A stretch of 64,000 nt of DNA. Origin: Arthrobacter sunyaminii (GTDB lineage Bacteria; Actinomycetota; Actinomycetes; Actinomycetales; Micrococcaceae). Below, in pieces: positions 16,015-24,186 of this stretch; position 1 is the first letter of the stretch; each line of letters opens with the position of its first letter. The stretch covers positions 434,001 through 498,000 of the forward strand of contig NZ_CP076456.1 of assembly GCF_018866305.1 (NCBI RefSeq). The letters are read 5' to 3'. The translations under genes were made by a program, and so were the position numbers. Below the pieces are notes generated by a model. That model searched no databases. It saw only the letters and a list, made by a program, of their open reading frames with translations, and was not told the origin of the DNA.

Positions 16015-17157
16015 TTATAACAGGCTAACCGCCATGGCTTCGATGGCCAGCAGCGGCGCCACGTTGGTGGATACCAGGCGCCTGCGCACCACGTTGATTT
16101 CCTCCATCCGCAGCAGTGTCTGCTCCGGAGAGCCCTGCGCGGCGTACTCGGTCAGCTCACGGCGCAGGGATTCATTGACGAGGGTGTCGGCGTTGCCCAG
16201 CTGGAGCATGAGCACGTCCCGGTAGAAGGACAGCAGATCGGTCAGAGCCCGGTCAAAGTAGTCGTTTTTCGACCGTTTGGCGCGGCGGACCTGGTCCTCC
16301 TCGAGGCGCTTTACCTGGCTTCGGATCGACGGCGGCAGCGTTCCGCTTTCCGGTGCGCCCAGGGAGGCCAGCAGCGACTGCCGCTCGGCGGCGTCTCGCT
16401 GCTCAAAGGAACTGGTGGCTTCGGCTTCGGCCAGGGCCACCAGATCGGCCGCCGCTTTCATGGCGCCGGAGACATTGCGCAGGGACAGGGGAAGCCGCAC
16501 GATGGAGTCCCGGCGGCTGCGTGCGCCCTCATCCGTGGCCAGCCGTTTGGCAATGCCAATGTGGCTTTGGGCGGCACGTGCCGAGGCGCGGGCCACCTCG
16601 GGATCAATGCCGTCGCGGCGGATCAGGAGCTCAGCAACGTCCTCGACCGGCGGCAGACGCAGGCTGACGGCACGGCAGCGGGAACGGATGGTCACCAGGA
16701 CGTCGCCGGGGCTGGGGGCGCAAAGCAGCCAGATGGTGCGCGGCGGCGGCTCCTCGATGGCTTTGAGGAGCACATTGGTGCTGCGCTCCTGCATGCGGTC
16801 GGCGTCTTCGACGATGATGACGCGCCAGCGGCCGGTGGAAGGCTTGTCCTGGGCCTTGCGGACCAGTTCCCGGGCTTCATCGATGCTGATGGTCACTTTC
16901 TCCGTGGTGACGGAAGTGACGTCCGCGTGTGAGCCAGCGAGTGCAGTCCGGCAGGCCTTGCATTCTCCGCAGCCTCGCAGGGCCGGGTCCTGCTGGTCGC
17001 ACAGCAGGGCGGCGGCAAAGGCGCGGGCGGCATTGGAACGCCCGGACCCGGGCGGTCCGGTGAACAGCCAGGCGTGGTTGGGGGTTGCCTGGGCGGCCCC
17101 TCGGCGCAGCTGGTCAACCACGGGAGCCTGGCCCTGCAGATCGTCCCAGACACTCAC
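16015..17157 (-). CDS. holB: DNA polymerase III subunit delta'
   Basis: This 380-residue AAA+ clamp-loader subunit begins with VWDDLQGQAPVVDQL and GPPGSGRSNAARAFAAALL (P-loop region). A zinc module follows (Cys residues in LLCDQQDPALRGCGECKAC), and then VIIVEDADRM (Walker B-like) and the conserved SRC motif in RSRCRAVSL. Delta' acts with gamma/tau and delta to load the sliding clamp. The start is GTG 17157, overlapping the tmk stop (GTGA), so tmk and holB are translationally coupled; this tmk-holB order is widespread in actinobacteria. Confidence 0.93.
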   Translation of the reverse strand: MSVWDDLQGQAPVVDQLRRGAAQATPNHAWLFTGPPGSGRSNAARAFAAALLCDQQDPALRGCGECKACRTALAGSHADVTSVTTEKVTISIDEARELVRKAQDKPSTGRWRVIIVEDADRMQERSTNVLLKAIEEPPPRTIWLLCAPSPGDVLVTIRSRCRAVSLRLPPVEDVAELLIRRDGIDPEVARASARAAQSHIGIAKRLATDEGARSRRDSIVRLPLSLRNVSGAMKAAADLVALAEAEATSSFEQRDAAERQSLLASLGAPESGTLPPSIRSQVKRLEEDQVRRAKRSKNDYFDRALTDLLSFYRDVLMLQLGNADTLVNESLRRELTEYAAQGSPEQTLLRMEEINVVRRRLVSTNVAPLLAIEAMAVSLL

Positions 17158-17804
17158 GGCAGCAGCTCCTGCACCTTGGCCAGGATGGTGGCTGCCAGCT
17201 CTTCCACCGGCCGTCCGGCGTCGAGCACCAGATAGCGGTTCGGTTCGGTGCGGGCCTGTTCCAGGAAGGCCCGGCGGATGCGCAGGTGGAAGGTGTCCGG
17301 CTCGGATTCCAGCCGGTCCTCGGCGGCCTCGTTTGCCGTGCGCCGCAGACGGCCCTGCCCGGGATCAACGTCGAGCAGCACGGTGAGATCCGGGGTGAAG
17401 CCCTCCGTGGCCCAGATGTTCAGCTGCCGCACATCGTCCGTGCCCAGGGACCGCCCGGATCCCTGGTAGGCCACCGAGCTGTCGATGAACCGGTCGCAGA
17501 CCACCACCTCGCCGCGTTCCACCGCCGGGCGGATTACCTGTGCCACGTGTGCGGCCCGCGAGGCCGCAAAGATCAAGGCTTCGGTGCGGGCGTCGATTTC
17601 GCCGTTGCCGTGCTCCAGCACCAGGGACCGCAGCTGTTCTCCCACCGGCGTTCCGCCGGGTTCACGCGTGCGGACCACGGTGTGCCCGGATGATTCGAGG
17701 GCCGCAGTGAGCTTGGCGGCCTGGGTCGACTTGCCGGCACCGTCGCCGCCCTCGAAGGTTATGAACAGGCCGGGCGTACCGGCTGGGACATCAGAAATAC
17801 TCAC
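17154..17804 (-). CDS. tmk: Thymidylate kinase
   Basis: The protein phosphorylates dTMP to dTDP. FITFEGGDGAGKSTQAAKL is the P-loop, TREPGGTPVGE the substrate-binding segment, VCDRFIDSSVAYQG the DR motif, and LLDVDPGQGRLR precedes the lid region. I chose GTG 17804 (216 residues) because TACGCT sits exactly 6 bases upstream, suggesting a leaderless start; an ATG at 17849 would add 15 residues with no family match. The gene overlaps holB by four bases and heads the tmk-holB operon. Confidence 0.93.
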   Translation of the reverse strand: MSISDVPAGTPGLFITFEGGDGAGKSTQAAKLTAALESSGHTVVRTREPGGTPVGEQLRSLVLEHGNGEIDARTEALIFAASRAAHVAQVIRPAVERGEVVVCDRFIDSSVAYQGSGRSLGTDDVRQLNIWATEGFTPDLTVLLDVDPGQGRLRRTANEAAEDRLESEPDTFHLRIRRAFLEQARTEPNRYLVLDAGRPVEELAATILAKVQELLP

Positions 17805-17816
17805 CTGCCTAGCGTA
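17802..17816 (-). promoter_or_regulatory. -10 box and leaderless start of tmk
   Basis: On the minus strand TACGCT (17816-17811) is followed by 6 bases and then the GTG start. No separate ribosome binding site with normal spacing is present. Confidence 0.55.
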
Positions 17817-17897
17817 CCCAGTCCGGCTGGGAGGCAGCTGCCGGTCCATGGGTCCCTGCGTGAACGTAATGCGCGGACCTATCCCGAATCAGCGCAT

Positions 17898-17912
17898 TAG
17901 GCTGGTCCCATG
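17898..17912 (+). promoter_or_regulatory. -10 box and leaderless start of the PLP enzyme gene
   Basis: TAGGCT (17898-17903), then 6 bases (GGTCCC), then ATG. No Shine-Dalgarno is visible. Confidence 0.55.
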
Positions 17913-19091
17913 AGCCAAGCGCCGAACCACCACTGGACAGCGAACCTTTCACCGGACACCGTAGTGGTGTCCGCGGGGCGCCCGCCGCGTGAGCCGGATG
18001 CCCCGGTCAACCCGCCCATTGTGCTTTCTTCCACCTTCCACGGCGCAGGGACTCCGGCTCCCGGCGACCGGGTGTACGGGCGGTTTTCCAACCCCACCTG
18101 GGACCCCTTTGAAACGGTTCTGTCAGAGCTTGAAGGAGCAGCTTTGCCGGCCCTGGTCTTTTCCTCGGGCCTGGCTGCCGTGGCTGCCGCGTTGTCGCTG
18201 GTTCCCGCCGGCGGAATCCTGGTGATGCCGCAGCACAGCTATCAGGGTTCCCTGCTCCTCGCCGCGGAAGAGGCAGCCAACGGACGTTTCACCGTCCGGA
18301 CCGTGGACATTGCGGATACGGAGCAGGTGCTGGCTGCCCTGCAGGGTTCATCGGGGGAATCCGGAACCTCCCGGCCGGCGGACATGCTGTGGATTGAAAG
18401 CCCCACGAATCCGATGCTTGAGGTGGCTGAGATCGACGTGCTGGCCCGCGCCGCGCATGACGCCGGTGCGCTCGTGGTCGCGGACAATACCTTTTCCACG
18501 CCGCTGGTAACCCGTCCGCTGGAGCTGGGCGCCGACGTCGTCCTCCACTCGGTCACCAAGTACCTTGCCGGGCACTCGGACGTAATCCTTGGAGCACTGG
18601 CCACCTCGGATGAGGACCTCCGCGCCCGGCTGCACAACCACCGCTCGCTGCACGGCGCTATCGCGGGACCCTTTGAGGTGTGGCTGGCGCTGCGCGGGCT
18701 GCGGACCCTGGCGCTCCGGATCGAAAGATCGCAGACCACGGCGGGCCTGCTGGCGGACCGGCTGCTCGGACATCCGGCAGTGGAGGCGGTCCGCTACCCG
18801 GGCCTGCCCGGGGACGCCGGATATGAACGCGCCGTCAAGCAGATGGACGGGTTCGGTTCCATCCTGTGCATCGAAGTTGCCGGCGGGGCCGAGGCTGCGG
18901 AAGCCGTGGCAGACAAGGTTCGTTTGTGGCTCCCGGCCACTTCGCTGGGCGGAGTGGAATCACTGATTGAGCGCCGGCGGCGCCAACCGGGGGAACCGCA
19001 TTCGGTGCCGGAGAACCTGCTGCGGCTCTCGGTGGGCATCGAGAACGCCGAGGACCTCTGGTCGGACCTGTCCCAAGCGCTGGCAAGGTAG
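17910..19091 (+). CDS. PLP-dependent transsulfuration enzyme (cystathionine gamma-synthase/lyase family)
   Basis: This 393-residue Cys/Met-metabolism PLP enzyme contains PPIVLSSTFHG and VYGRFSNPTWDPFE near the N-terminus. It has FSSGLAAVAAALSL (phosphate-binding loop), WIESPTNPMLEVAEID, the Asp of VVADNTFSTPLVTRPL that contacts the PLP nitrogen, and the Schiff-base Lys in HSVTKYLAGHSD. It could be MetB-like (cystathionine from an activated homoserine ester) or a gamma-lyase; sequence alone does not separate these. The stop codon TAG also forms the start of the -10 box of the next gene. Confidence 0.88.
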   Translation: MSQAPNHHWTANLSPDTVVVSAGRPPREPDAPVNPPIVLSSTFHGAGTPAPGDRVYGRFSNPTWDPFETVLSELEGAALPALVFSSGLAAVAAALSLVPAGGILVMPQHSYQGSLLLAAEEAANGRFTVRTVDIADTEQVLAALQGSSGESGTSRPADMLWIESPTNPMLEVAEIDVLARAAHDAGALVVADNTFSTPLVTRPLELGADVVLHSVTKYLAGHSDVILGALATSDEDLRARLHNHRSLHGAIAGPFEVWLALRGLRTLALRIERSQTTAGLLADRLLGHPAVEAVRYPGLPGDAGYERAVKQMDGFGSILCIEVAGGAEAAEAVADKVRLWLPATSLGGVESLIERRRRQPGEPHSVPENLLRLSVGIENAEDLWSDLSQALAR

Positions 19092-19103
19092 GCTGAAACG
19101 GTG
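19089..19103 (+). promoter_or_regulatory. -10 box overlapping upstream stop codon; leaderless start of DUF2516 gene
   Basis: TAGGCT (19089-19094) includes the TAG stop of the PLP enzyme gene and ends 6 bases before GTG 19101. Confidence 0.55.
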
Positions 19104-19421
19104 ATTGCCGTTCTGCTTCTTGAGCCCATCCTGTACCAAGTCCTCGGCTTGGCTACTCTGATCATTGCGCTGTGGGCCTTTTCGGACGCGCTGCGCCGCA
19201 AGCCGCAAATGTTCGAGGCTGCGGACAAGCGGACCAAGGGCTTTTGGCTGGGCATGACCGGTGCCTCTACGGCTGTCGGAGTGTTCAGCTCCCTTACCCC
19301 CGGCGCGCTGCTGCCCTTCACCCTGGCGGCACTGGTGGCAGCGTGCGTCTACTTGGCTGACGTCAAGCCTTCGGTCAGCGGTTCCGGCCGCGGAAACTCC
19401 GGCCCCTACGGGCGCTGGTAA
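19101..19421 (+). CDS. DUF2516 family small membrane protein
   Basis: This 106-residue protein starts at GTG 19101. It has two to three membrane segments (ILYQVLGLATLIIALWAF, the region around FWLGMTGASTAVGVF and LLPFTLAALVAACVYL) with a short basic loop, ending in a Gly-rich tail GRGNSGPYGRW. This tail and layout match the actinobacterial DUF2516 family, which has no known function. It lies 9 bases after the PLP enzyme but appears to have its own promoter. Confidence 0.82.
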   Translation: MIAVLLLEPILYQVLGLATLIIALWAFSDALRRKPQMFEAADKRTKGFWLGMTGASTAVGVFSSLTPGALLPFTLAALVAACVYLADVKPSVSGSGRGNSGPYGRW

Positions 19422-19489
19422 CAGCTCCATAAACGCTCAAACGGCGGGCTTGGCCGGCGTCCGGCGGAGCCGACCGGGACCCCGGCCGC

Positions 19490-20281
19490 TCAGCTCGGGG
19501 CGACGGCGTCCCATGCGACGGTGATTTCGCCCAGCCGCCAGCGGGCCGGGCCGGTCATCAGCGGCCAGCCGGAGGCACGCAGGTCCGCGCACATTGCCAG
19601 CCAGCGCTGCCGGTTGCCGTAGGAGGCCTGGGGTGCTGCCGTCAGCCACGCCTGGTCCATGGCCTGCAGCAGGGCATGGACTTTTTCGCCCGGGACGTTG
19701 CGGTGGATCAAAGCTTTGGGCAACCTCTCGGCCACGTCCGAGGGCAGCGTGAAAGCACCAAAGCGCAGGGAGATGCTCAGGGACACCGGCCCGTTGGAAT
19801 CCAGTTCCACCCATGTGGAGCGCCGGCCAATCTCGTCACAGGTCCCGTCCACGAAGATGCCGCCGGGAGCGAGCCGCGAGAGAACCATGTCCCAGTGCGC
19901 CCGGTATTCGTCCTCCGAATACTGCCGGAGCACGTTAAACGCCCGGACCATGACCGGACGCCGTCCGTCCGCCGGCAGCTCGAAGCCGCCCTGCCGGAAG
20001 GAAAGACCGCTCCGTTCCAGCGGCTTCGCTGCGCGTACCCGGGCTGCGTCAATTTCAATACCCATGATCTCGACGTCGGGACGGACCCGCCCCAGGCGGG
20101 CATGAAGCTCGACGGCGGTGGTTGGGGCGGCCCCGTAACCGAGGTCAACAATCAGCGGGTCTGCCGCTCTGCGCAGCCGCCACCCCTGAGGGCCGGCCAA
20201 CCAGCGGTCCACCCGTCGTAGTCTGTTGGGGTTTGTAGTGCCCCTGGTCACATTTCCTACGGGTTTCTGCAGTTTTTGCAC
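19490..20281 (-). CDS. SAM-dependent class I methyltransferase
   Basis: This 263-residue protein has a Rossmann methyltransferase core: motif I is LIVDLGYGAAPTTAVELHA, motif II EIMGIEIDAARV, and APGGIFVDGTCDEIGRR follows further on. A basic N-terminal segment (RRVDRWLAGPQGWRLRRAA) precedes it. No signal peptide or membrane segment is visible. The substrate is not evident; actinobacteria carry many close relatives annotated only as methyltransferases. The start is GTG 20281, which lies 6 bases after TAACAT on the same strand. It is divergent from gpmA across about 165 bases. Confidence 0.8.
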   Translation of the reverse strand: MQKLQKPVGNVTRGTTNPNRLRRVDRWLAGPQGWRLRRAADPLIVDLGYGAAPTTAVELHARLGRVRPDVEIMGIEIDAARVRAAKPLERSGLSFRQGGFELPADGRRPVMVRAFNVLRQYSEDEYRAHWDMVLSRLAPGGIFVDGTCDEIGRRSTWVELDSNGPVSLSISLRFGAFTLPSDVAERLPKALIHRNVPGEKVHALLQAMDQAWLTAAPQASYGNRQRWLAMCADLRASGWPLMTGPARWRLGEITVAWDAVAPS

Positions 20282-20293
20282 TAAACAATGTTA
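20279..20293 (-). promoter_or_regulatory. -10 box and leaderless start of the methyltransferase gene
   Basis: On the minus strand TAACAT (20293-20288), then TGTTTA, then the GTG start; no Shine-Dalgarno. Confidence 0.55.
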
Positions 20294-20434
20294 CTTGTCC
20301 GCAACCGGGTCCCCGGACCGCGTGCAGCGGACTAAGGCTGTGCCCCGGGAGGGTTCACGTCGCGCAGGCACCCAAAGTAAGCCGTAACGTTGGCCGCCAG
20401 GACGCAACCCTGCCCCCGGTGCGGTGTCCTCCGT

Positions 20435-20450
20435 TACGATGACATATATG
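20435..20450 (+). promoter_or_regulatory. -10 box and leaderless start of gpmA
   Basis: TACGAT (20435-20440), 7 bases, then ATG 20448. This decides the start against the upstream in-frame start at 20424, which would lie above the promoter. Confidence 0.55.
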
Positions 20451-21200
20451 ACTTACAAACTGATCCTTCTGCGCCACGGCCAGAGCGAATGGAATGAAAA
20501 GAACCTGTTCACCGGCTGGGTGGACGTGGATCTGACGGACCTCGGCCGGGCCGAAGCGCTCCGCGGCGGCGAGCTGCTTGTGGAAGCGGACATCCTCCCC
20601 GACATCCTCTACACCTCGCGGCTGCAGCGTGCGATCAACACCGCCAACATTGCCCTGGGCGCGGCGGACCGCATCTGGATCGATGTAAAGCGCAGCTGGC
20701 GCCTGAATGAGCGGCACTACGGTGCCCTTCAGGGCAAGGACAAGGCCCAGACCCTGGCGGAATACGGCGAGGAGCAGTTCATGCTCTGGCGCCGGTCCTA
20801 TGACACCCCGCCGCCGCCCCTGCCCGATGACAGCGATTTTTCGCAGGCACATGATCCGCGCTACGCCGATCTGTCGCAGGACGAGCTGCCGCGAACCGAG
20901 TGCCTCAAGGACGTCCTGGAGCGGTTCCTGCCGTACTGGGAGTCGGACATCTCCGCCGATATCAAGTCGGGCAAGACGGTCATGATCGCCGCGCACGGCA
21001 ACTCGCTGCGTGCCCTGGTCAAGCATCTGGACGGCATCAGCGACGCGGATATCGCAGCCGTCAACATTCCCACGGGCATCCCGCTGGTTTATGAACTGGA
21101 TGAAAACCTCAAGCCGGTCAAGGCCGGCGGCACGTACCTGGATCCGGAGGCCGCAGCGGCGTCCATCAAGGCCGTGGCCAACCAGGGCAAGAAGAAGTAA
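20448..21200 (+). CDS. gpmA: 2,3-bisphosphoglycerate-dependent phosphoglycerate mutase
   Basis: This 250-residue enzyme interconverts 3- and 2-phosphoglycerate in glycolysis. The phosphohistidine motif [18 protein letters not shown] (His about residue 10) starts right after the N-terminus. [27 protein letters not shown] and [15 protein letters not shown] (second catalytic His) follow. Length and motifs are those of the dPGM family. ATG 20448 gives the standard N-terminus [12 protein letters not shown] 22-bp hairpin separates it from the convergent phoU. Confidence 0.95.
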   Translation: MTYKLILLRHGQSEWNEKNLFTGWVDVDLTDLGRAEALRGGELLVEADILPDILYTSRLQRAINTANIALGAADRIWIDVKRSWRLNERHYGALQGKDKAQTLAEYGEEQFMLWRRSYDTPPPPLPDDSDFSQAHDPRYADLSQDELPRTECLKDVLERFLPYWESDISADIKSGKTVMIAAHGNSLRALVKHLDGISDADIAAVNIPTGIPLVYELDENLKPVKAGGTYLDPEAAAASIKAVANQGKKK

Positions 21201-21224
21201 GCGTCTTTCCCGGCTTCTGCTGGG

Positions 21225-21270
21225 AACAACAGGAAAGGGCGGCCCCGCGGGGCCGCCCTTTCCTGTTGTT
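21225..21270. terminator. Bidirectional hairpin terminator between gpmA and phoU
   Basis: A 22-bp perfect stem (21225-21246 with 21249-21270; loop GC) has AACAACAGG and CCTGTTGTT outer ends, so T-rich sequence follows on both strands. Confidence 0.93.
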
Positions 21271-21282
21271 GTTCCTCGATGT

Positions 21283-21945
21283 TTAGCGGCTGGACTCGGA
21301 CATCGGCTGCCACTCGCCGGTCACCAGGTAATTAACCTTCCGGGTGACCGAGACGCCGTGGTCCGCGAAGCGCTCAAAGTAGCGGCTGGCCAGGGTGAGG
21401 TCAACGGTGCTGACCGCGGACACGTTCCAGTCCGGCGAAGCAATGGCCTTGAAGACGCCGGCGTGGAGCTCGTTGATCCGGTTATTGCAGGCGTAGATGT
21501 CATTGCTCAGTTCCAGGTTCCGCGTCTCGAGCAGCTCAGTAAGCAGCTCGGAAATACGGATGTCCAGCCGCGCCATCTCGCTGAAGGTTTCCACCATGGG
21601 CTCGGGCACCACATGCTCGGGGTAGCGCAGGCGGGCCAGCTGGGCGATGTGCCGCGCCAGGTCACCCATCCGCTCCAGTGAGGCGCTCATCCGCAGGGAG
21701 CCCACGATCATGCGCAGGTCGCTGGCCACCGGCCCCTGCAGTGCGAGGACATCGATGGCCCGCTCATCGAGGTCATTCTGGAGGAAGTCGATGCGCGCGT
21801 CGGCGGCAATGACATCCTGCGCCAGTTCAGTGTCGGCGCCTTCGAAGGCTGCGGTGGCTTTCTGCATCGCTTCGGTGACGAGCTCGGAAATCTGGGTCAG
21901 CTCTTCGCCAATCTGATGAAGCTCGGCTTGAAAAACCTTACGCAC
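21283..21945 (-). CDS. phoU: Phosphate transport system regulator PhoU
   Basis: With GTG 21945 (AAGGA 8 bases upstream) the protein is 220 residues and starts VRKVFQAELHQIGEELTQ, the usual PhoU N-terminus. Two three-helix PhoU repeats follow, with acidic metal-binding segments such as DLRMIVGSLRMSASLERMGD and ERFADHGVSVTRKVNYL. PhoU links the Pst transporter to the SenX3-type kinase and dampens Pho signalling when phosphate is sufficient. It is divergent from senX3-regX3, the usual actinobacterial arrangement. Confidence 0.94.
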   Translation of the reverse strand: MRKVFQAELHQIGEELTQISELVTEAMQKATAAFEGADTELAQDVIAADARIDFLQNDLDERAIDVLALQGPVASDLRMIVGSLRMSASLERMGDLARHIAQLARLRYPEHVVPEPMVETFSEMARLDIRISELLTELLETRNLELSNDIYACNNRINELHAGVFKAIASPDWNVSAVSTVDLTLASRYFERFADHGVSVTRKVNYLVTGEWQPMSESSR

Positions 21946-22119
21946 TTCGGCGTCCTTTCGGTTGTGCAGCATCCTGCCCTGGTTGTCCGCAGCTGTTGAT
22001 CGCGGCCATGCTGGCAGGATTTCAGTTAGCGGTTAACGGTTGGGCTTCTTTTGATGAACGTTAGTTTAACGGATCAGCTTATGCCACCGGAGAAGCCTCC
22101 CGCATTTCCGCGGTCAGCC

Positions 22120-22134
22120 TAAGCTAGGAGAGTG
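22120..22134 (+). promoter_or_regulatory. -10 box and leaderless start of senX3
   Basis: TAAGCT (22120-22125), AGGAGA, then GTG 22132. The AGGAG is too close to act as a normal Shine-Dalgarno. Confidence 0.5.
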
Positions 22135-23364
22135 AATCCTGTATTGCTGGGCCTGATTGCCGGGGTCCTCGGCCTGGCTGTGGGCGTTTCCGGTGTGCTT
22201 GCGTATGTGTCCAGCCGGCGCCAGCGCCAAGAGCTTGCCGCAAACGATGACCCGGCCATCCCCAACGGAGCAGCGGAAGTGCTGGCCGCCATTGGCCGGG
22301 CTTACATCGTGGTGGACGCGGTCGACGGCGTGGTGCGGGCCAGTCCGGGCGCCTACGCTTTGGGACTGGTCCGGGGGCACACCCTCGTGCCTCCCGAACT
22401 GCTGGCTATGACCTCCCGGGTCCGGCGTGACGGAGTCATTGAGGAACGGCAGCTGGAGCTGCAGCGTGGACCGTTGGGCCAGGGCAGCACCATCCTGCAG
22501 GTTCGAGTGGCAACCGTGGGGGAGGAGTACATCCTCATCCTCGCGGACGACCACACCGAAATCGCCCGCACCGAAGAGGTGCGCAATGACTTTGTCGCCA
22601 ACGTATCCCATGAGTTGAAGACCCCCGTGGGAGCAATCTCGCTCCTTTCCGAAGCTTTGGATGACGCCGCAGGTGACGAAGAAGCAGTGCGGCGCTTTGC
22701 GGCCAGAATGAGCAAGGAATCCGCGAGGCTCACGTCGCTGGTCCAGGACATCATCGAACTCTCACGCCTGCAAAGCACCGACATGGTGGACCGGGCCCGT
22801 GAGGTGGACCTGAACCAGCTCGTTGCCGAGGCGGTGGAAGCCAACCGGCTGCCGGCCGAGAACCGCAAGACAACCGTCGTCGTCGGCGGCTCCGTTGACG
22901 GCGCTGTCTATGGCGACGCGAAGATGCTGACCACGGCCTTCCGTAACCTGATCGACAACGCCATCCGATATTCGCCGGAGGGGAGCCGGGTGGGTATCGG
23001 CCTGCGGTCCCGCGACGGTATGGCGCAGGTTTCGGTTACCGACCAGGGGCCGGGGATCAACCCCGAGGACCAGGAACGGATTTTTGAGCGTTTTTACCGC
23101 ATCGACAGTGCCCGGTCACGGCACACCGGCGGCACGGGCCTGGGTTTGAGCATCGTCAAGCACGTCGTCTCCAACCACGGCGGAGAGGTAAACCTCTGGT
23201 CCCAGCCGGGGCAGGGTTCCACCTTCACGGTCCGGCTGCCGGAGATGGAGTCCGCTGAGCCGTCTGCGGAGAAGCAGCAGCAATCGGACGCCGCCGGCGC
23301 CCGTGCACGGAAGGCAACCCCGCCGGCCGGCGGAGGAACGCGCGAACAAGGAGTCAGTGCTTGA
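22132..23364 (+). CDS. senX3: SenX3-type sensor histidine kinase
   Basis: This 410-residue membrane kinase has one N-terminal membrane segment (VLLGLIAGVLGLAVGVSGVL) and a PAS-like region. The dimerisation/phosphoacceptor helix is VANVSHELKTPVGAISLL (His about 160), and the HATPase domain carries the N box NLIDNAIRYSPEG, G1 VTDQGPGINPED and the G2 motif GGTGLGLSIVKHVVSNHGG. It senses phosphate limitation through PhoU and phosphorylates RegX3. The C-terminus is a disordered tail of about 40 residues. The stop overlaps the TTG start of regX3. Confidence 0.93.
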   Translation: MNPVLLGLIAGVLGLAVGVSGVLAYVSSRRQRQELAANDDPAIPNGAAEVLAAIGRAYIVVDAVDGVVRASPGAYALGLVRGHTLVPPELLAMTSRVRRDGVIEERQLELQRGPLGQGSTILQVRVATVGEEYILILADDHTEIARTEEVRNDFVANVSHELKTPVGAISLLSEALDDAAGDEEAVRRFAARMSKESARLTSLVQDIIELSRLQSTDMVDRAREVDLNQLVAEAVEANRLPAENRKTTVVVGGSVDGAVYGDAKMLTTAFRNLIDNAIRYSPEGSRVGIGLRSRDGMAQVSVTDQGPGINPEDQERIFERFYRIDSARSRHTGGTGLGLSIVKHVVSNHGGEVNLWSQPGQGSTFTVRLPEMESAEPSAEKQQQSDAAGARARKATPPAGGGTREQGVSA

Positions 23365-24041
23365 GCAGGATCCTGATGGTTGAAGACGAAGAGTCCTTCA
23401 GCGACCCGCTGTCCTATCTTCTGGAACGGGAAGGTTTCGAGGTCCAGGTCGTGGACAACGGTAATGATGCCGTAACGGAATTCGACCGGCGCGGCGCGGA
23501 CCTCGTGCTGCTGGACTTGATGCTTCCGGGCCAATCCGGCACTGAAGTCTGCCGGCAACTCCGCCAGCGATCCGACGTCCCCATCATCATGCTGACAGCG
23601 CTGGACGGAGAGATCGACAAAGTCGTGGGCCTGGAACTGGGGGCTGACGACTACGTCACCAAGCCCTACAGCTCCCGCGAACTGCTGGCCCGTGTCAGGG
23701 CAGTGCTGCGCCGCCGAAGCGACAGCGGGGAACTGTCCGGACCGTCCGTTGAGGCAGGACCCGTGCGCATGGATCTGGACCGCCACGTGGTCAGCGTCAA
23801 CGGAGAGAACGTGCCGCTGCCGCTCAAGGAGTTTGAGCTGCTCGAGTTGCTTCTTCGCAATTCCGGCCGCGTTCTGACCCGCGGCCAGCTGATTGAACGG
23901 GTGTGGGGCGCGGACTACGTAGGTGACACCAAAACACTTGACGTGCACGTCAAGAGGCTGCGCGGGAAGATTGAACCGGATCCGTCGCTGCCGCGCCACC
24001 TGGTGACGGTGCGCGGGCTGGGCTACAAGTTCGAAGCCTGA
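23361..24041 (+). CDS. regX3: Response regulator RegX3 (OmpR family)
   Basis: The 226-residue protein starts at TTG 23361 with AAGGAG upstream, overlapping the senX3 stop by four bases (TTGA). The receiver domain has the acidic pocket in VEDEESF, the phospho-acceptor Asp52 in LVLLDLMLPG, Thr in IIMLTALD and Lys in YVTKPYSSREL. The C-terminal winged helix carries LLLRNSGRVLTRGQLIERVW and VDVHVKRLRGKIE-like sequence (here LDVHVKRLRGKIE). RegX3 activates phosphate-starvation genes in actinobacteria. Confidence 0.94.
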   Translation: MSRILMVEDEESFSDPLSYLLEREGFEVQVVDNGNDAVTEFDRRGADLVLLDLMLPGQSGTEVCRQLRQRSDVPIIMLTALDGEIDKVVGLELGADDYVTKPYSSRELLARVRAVLRRRSDSGELSGPSVEAGPVRMDLDRHVVSVNGENVPLPLKEFELLELLLRNSGRVLTRGQLIERVWGADYVGDTKTLDVHVKRLRGKIEPDPSLPRHLVTVRGLGYKFEA

Positions 24042-24186
24042 CCGGCTCACGGGTCCCGGAAGCCGTGGCCTGCCCGACACGGAAAATCCGTCTCACACAG
24101 AAAGCGTCGCACACGGAAAAAGGGACCAGGCCCGGTGGCCATGATCCCTTATCCCTGCCGGCATTGCGCCGGCACAAGCTGATGAA

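Noticed and set aside
24116..24150. Hairpin between regX3 and the lipoprotein gene as a terminator
   Set aside because: The stem AAGGGA/TCCCTT needs an asymmetric 6-base bulge and lacks a convincing T-tract on either strand.
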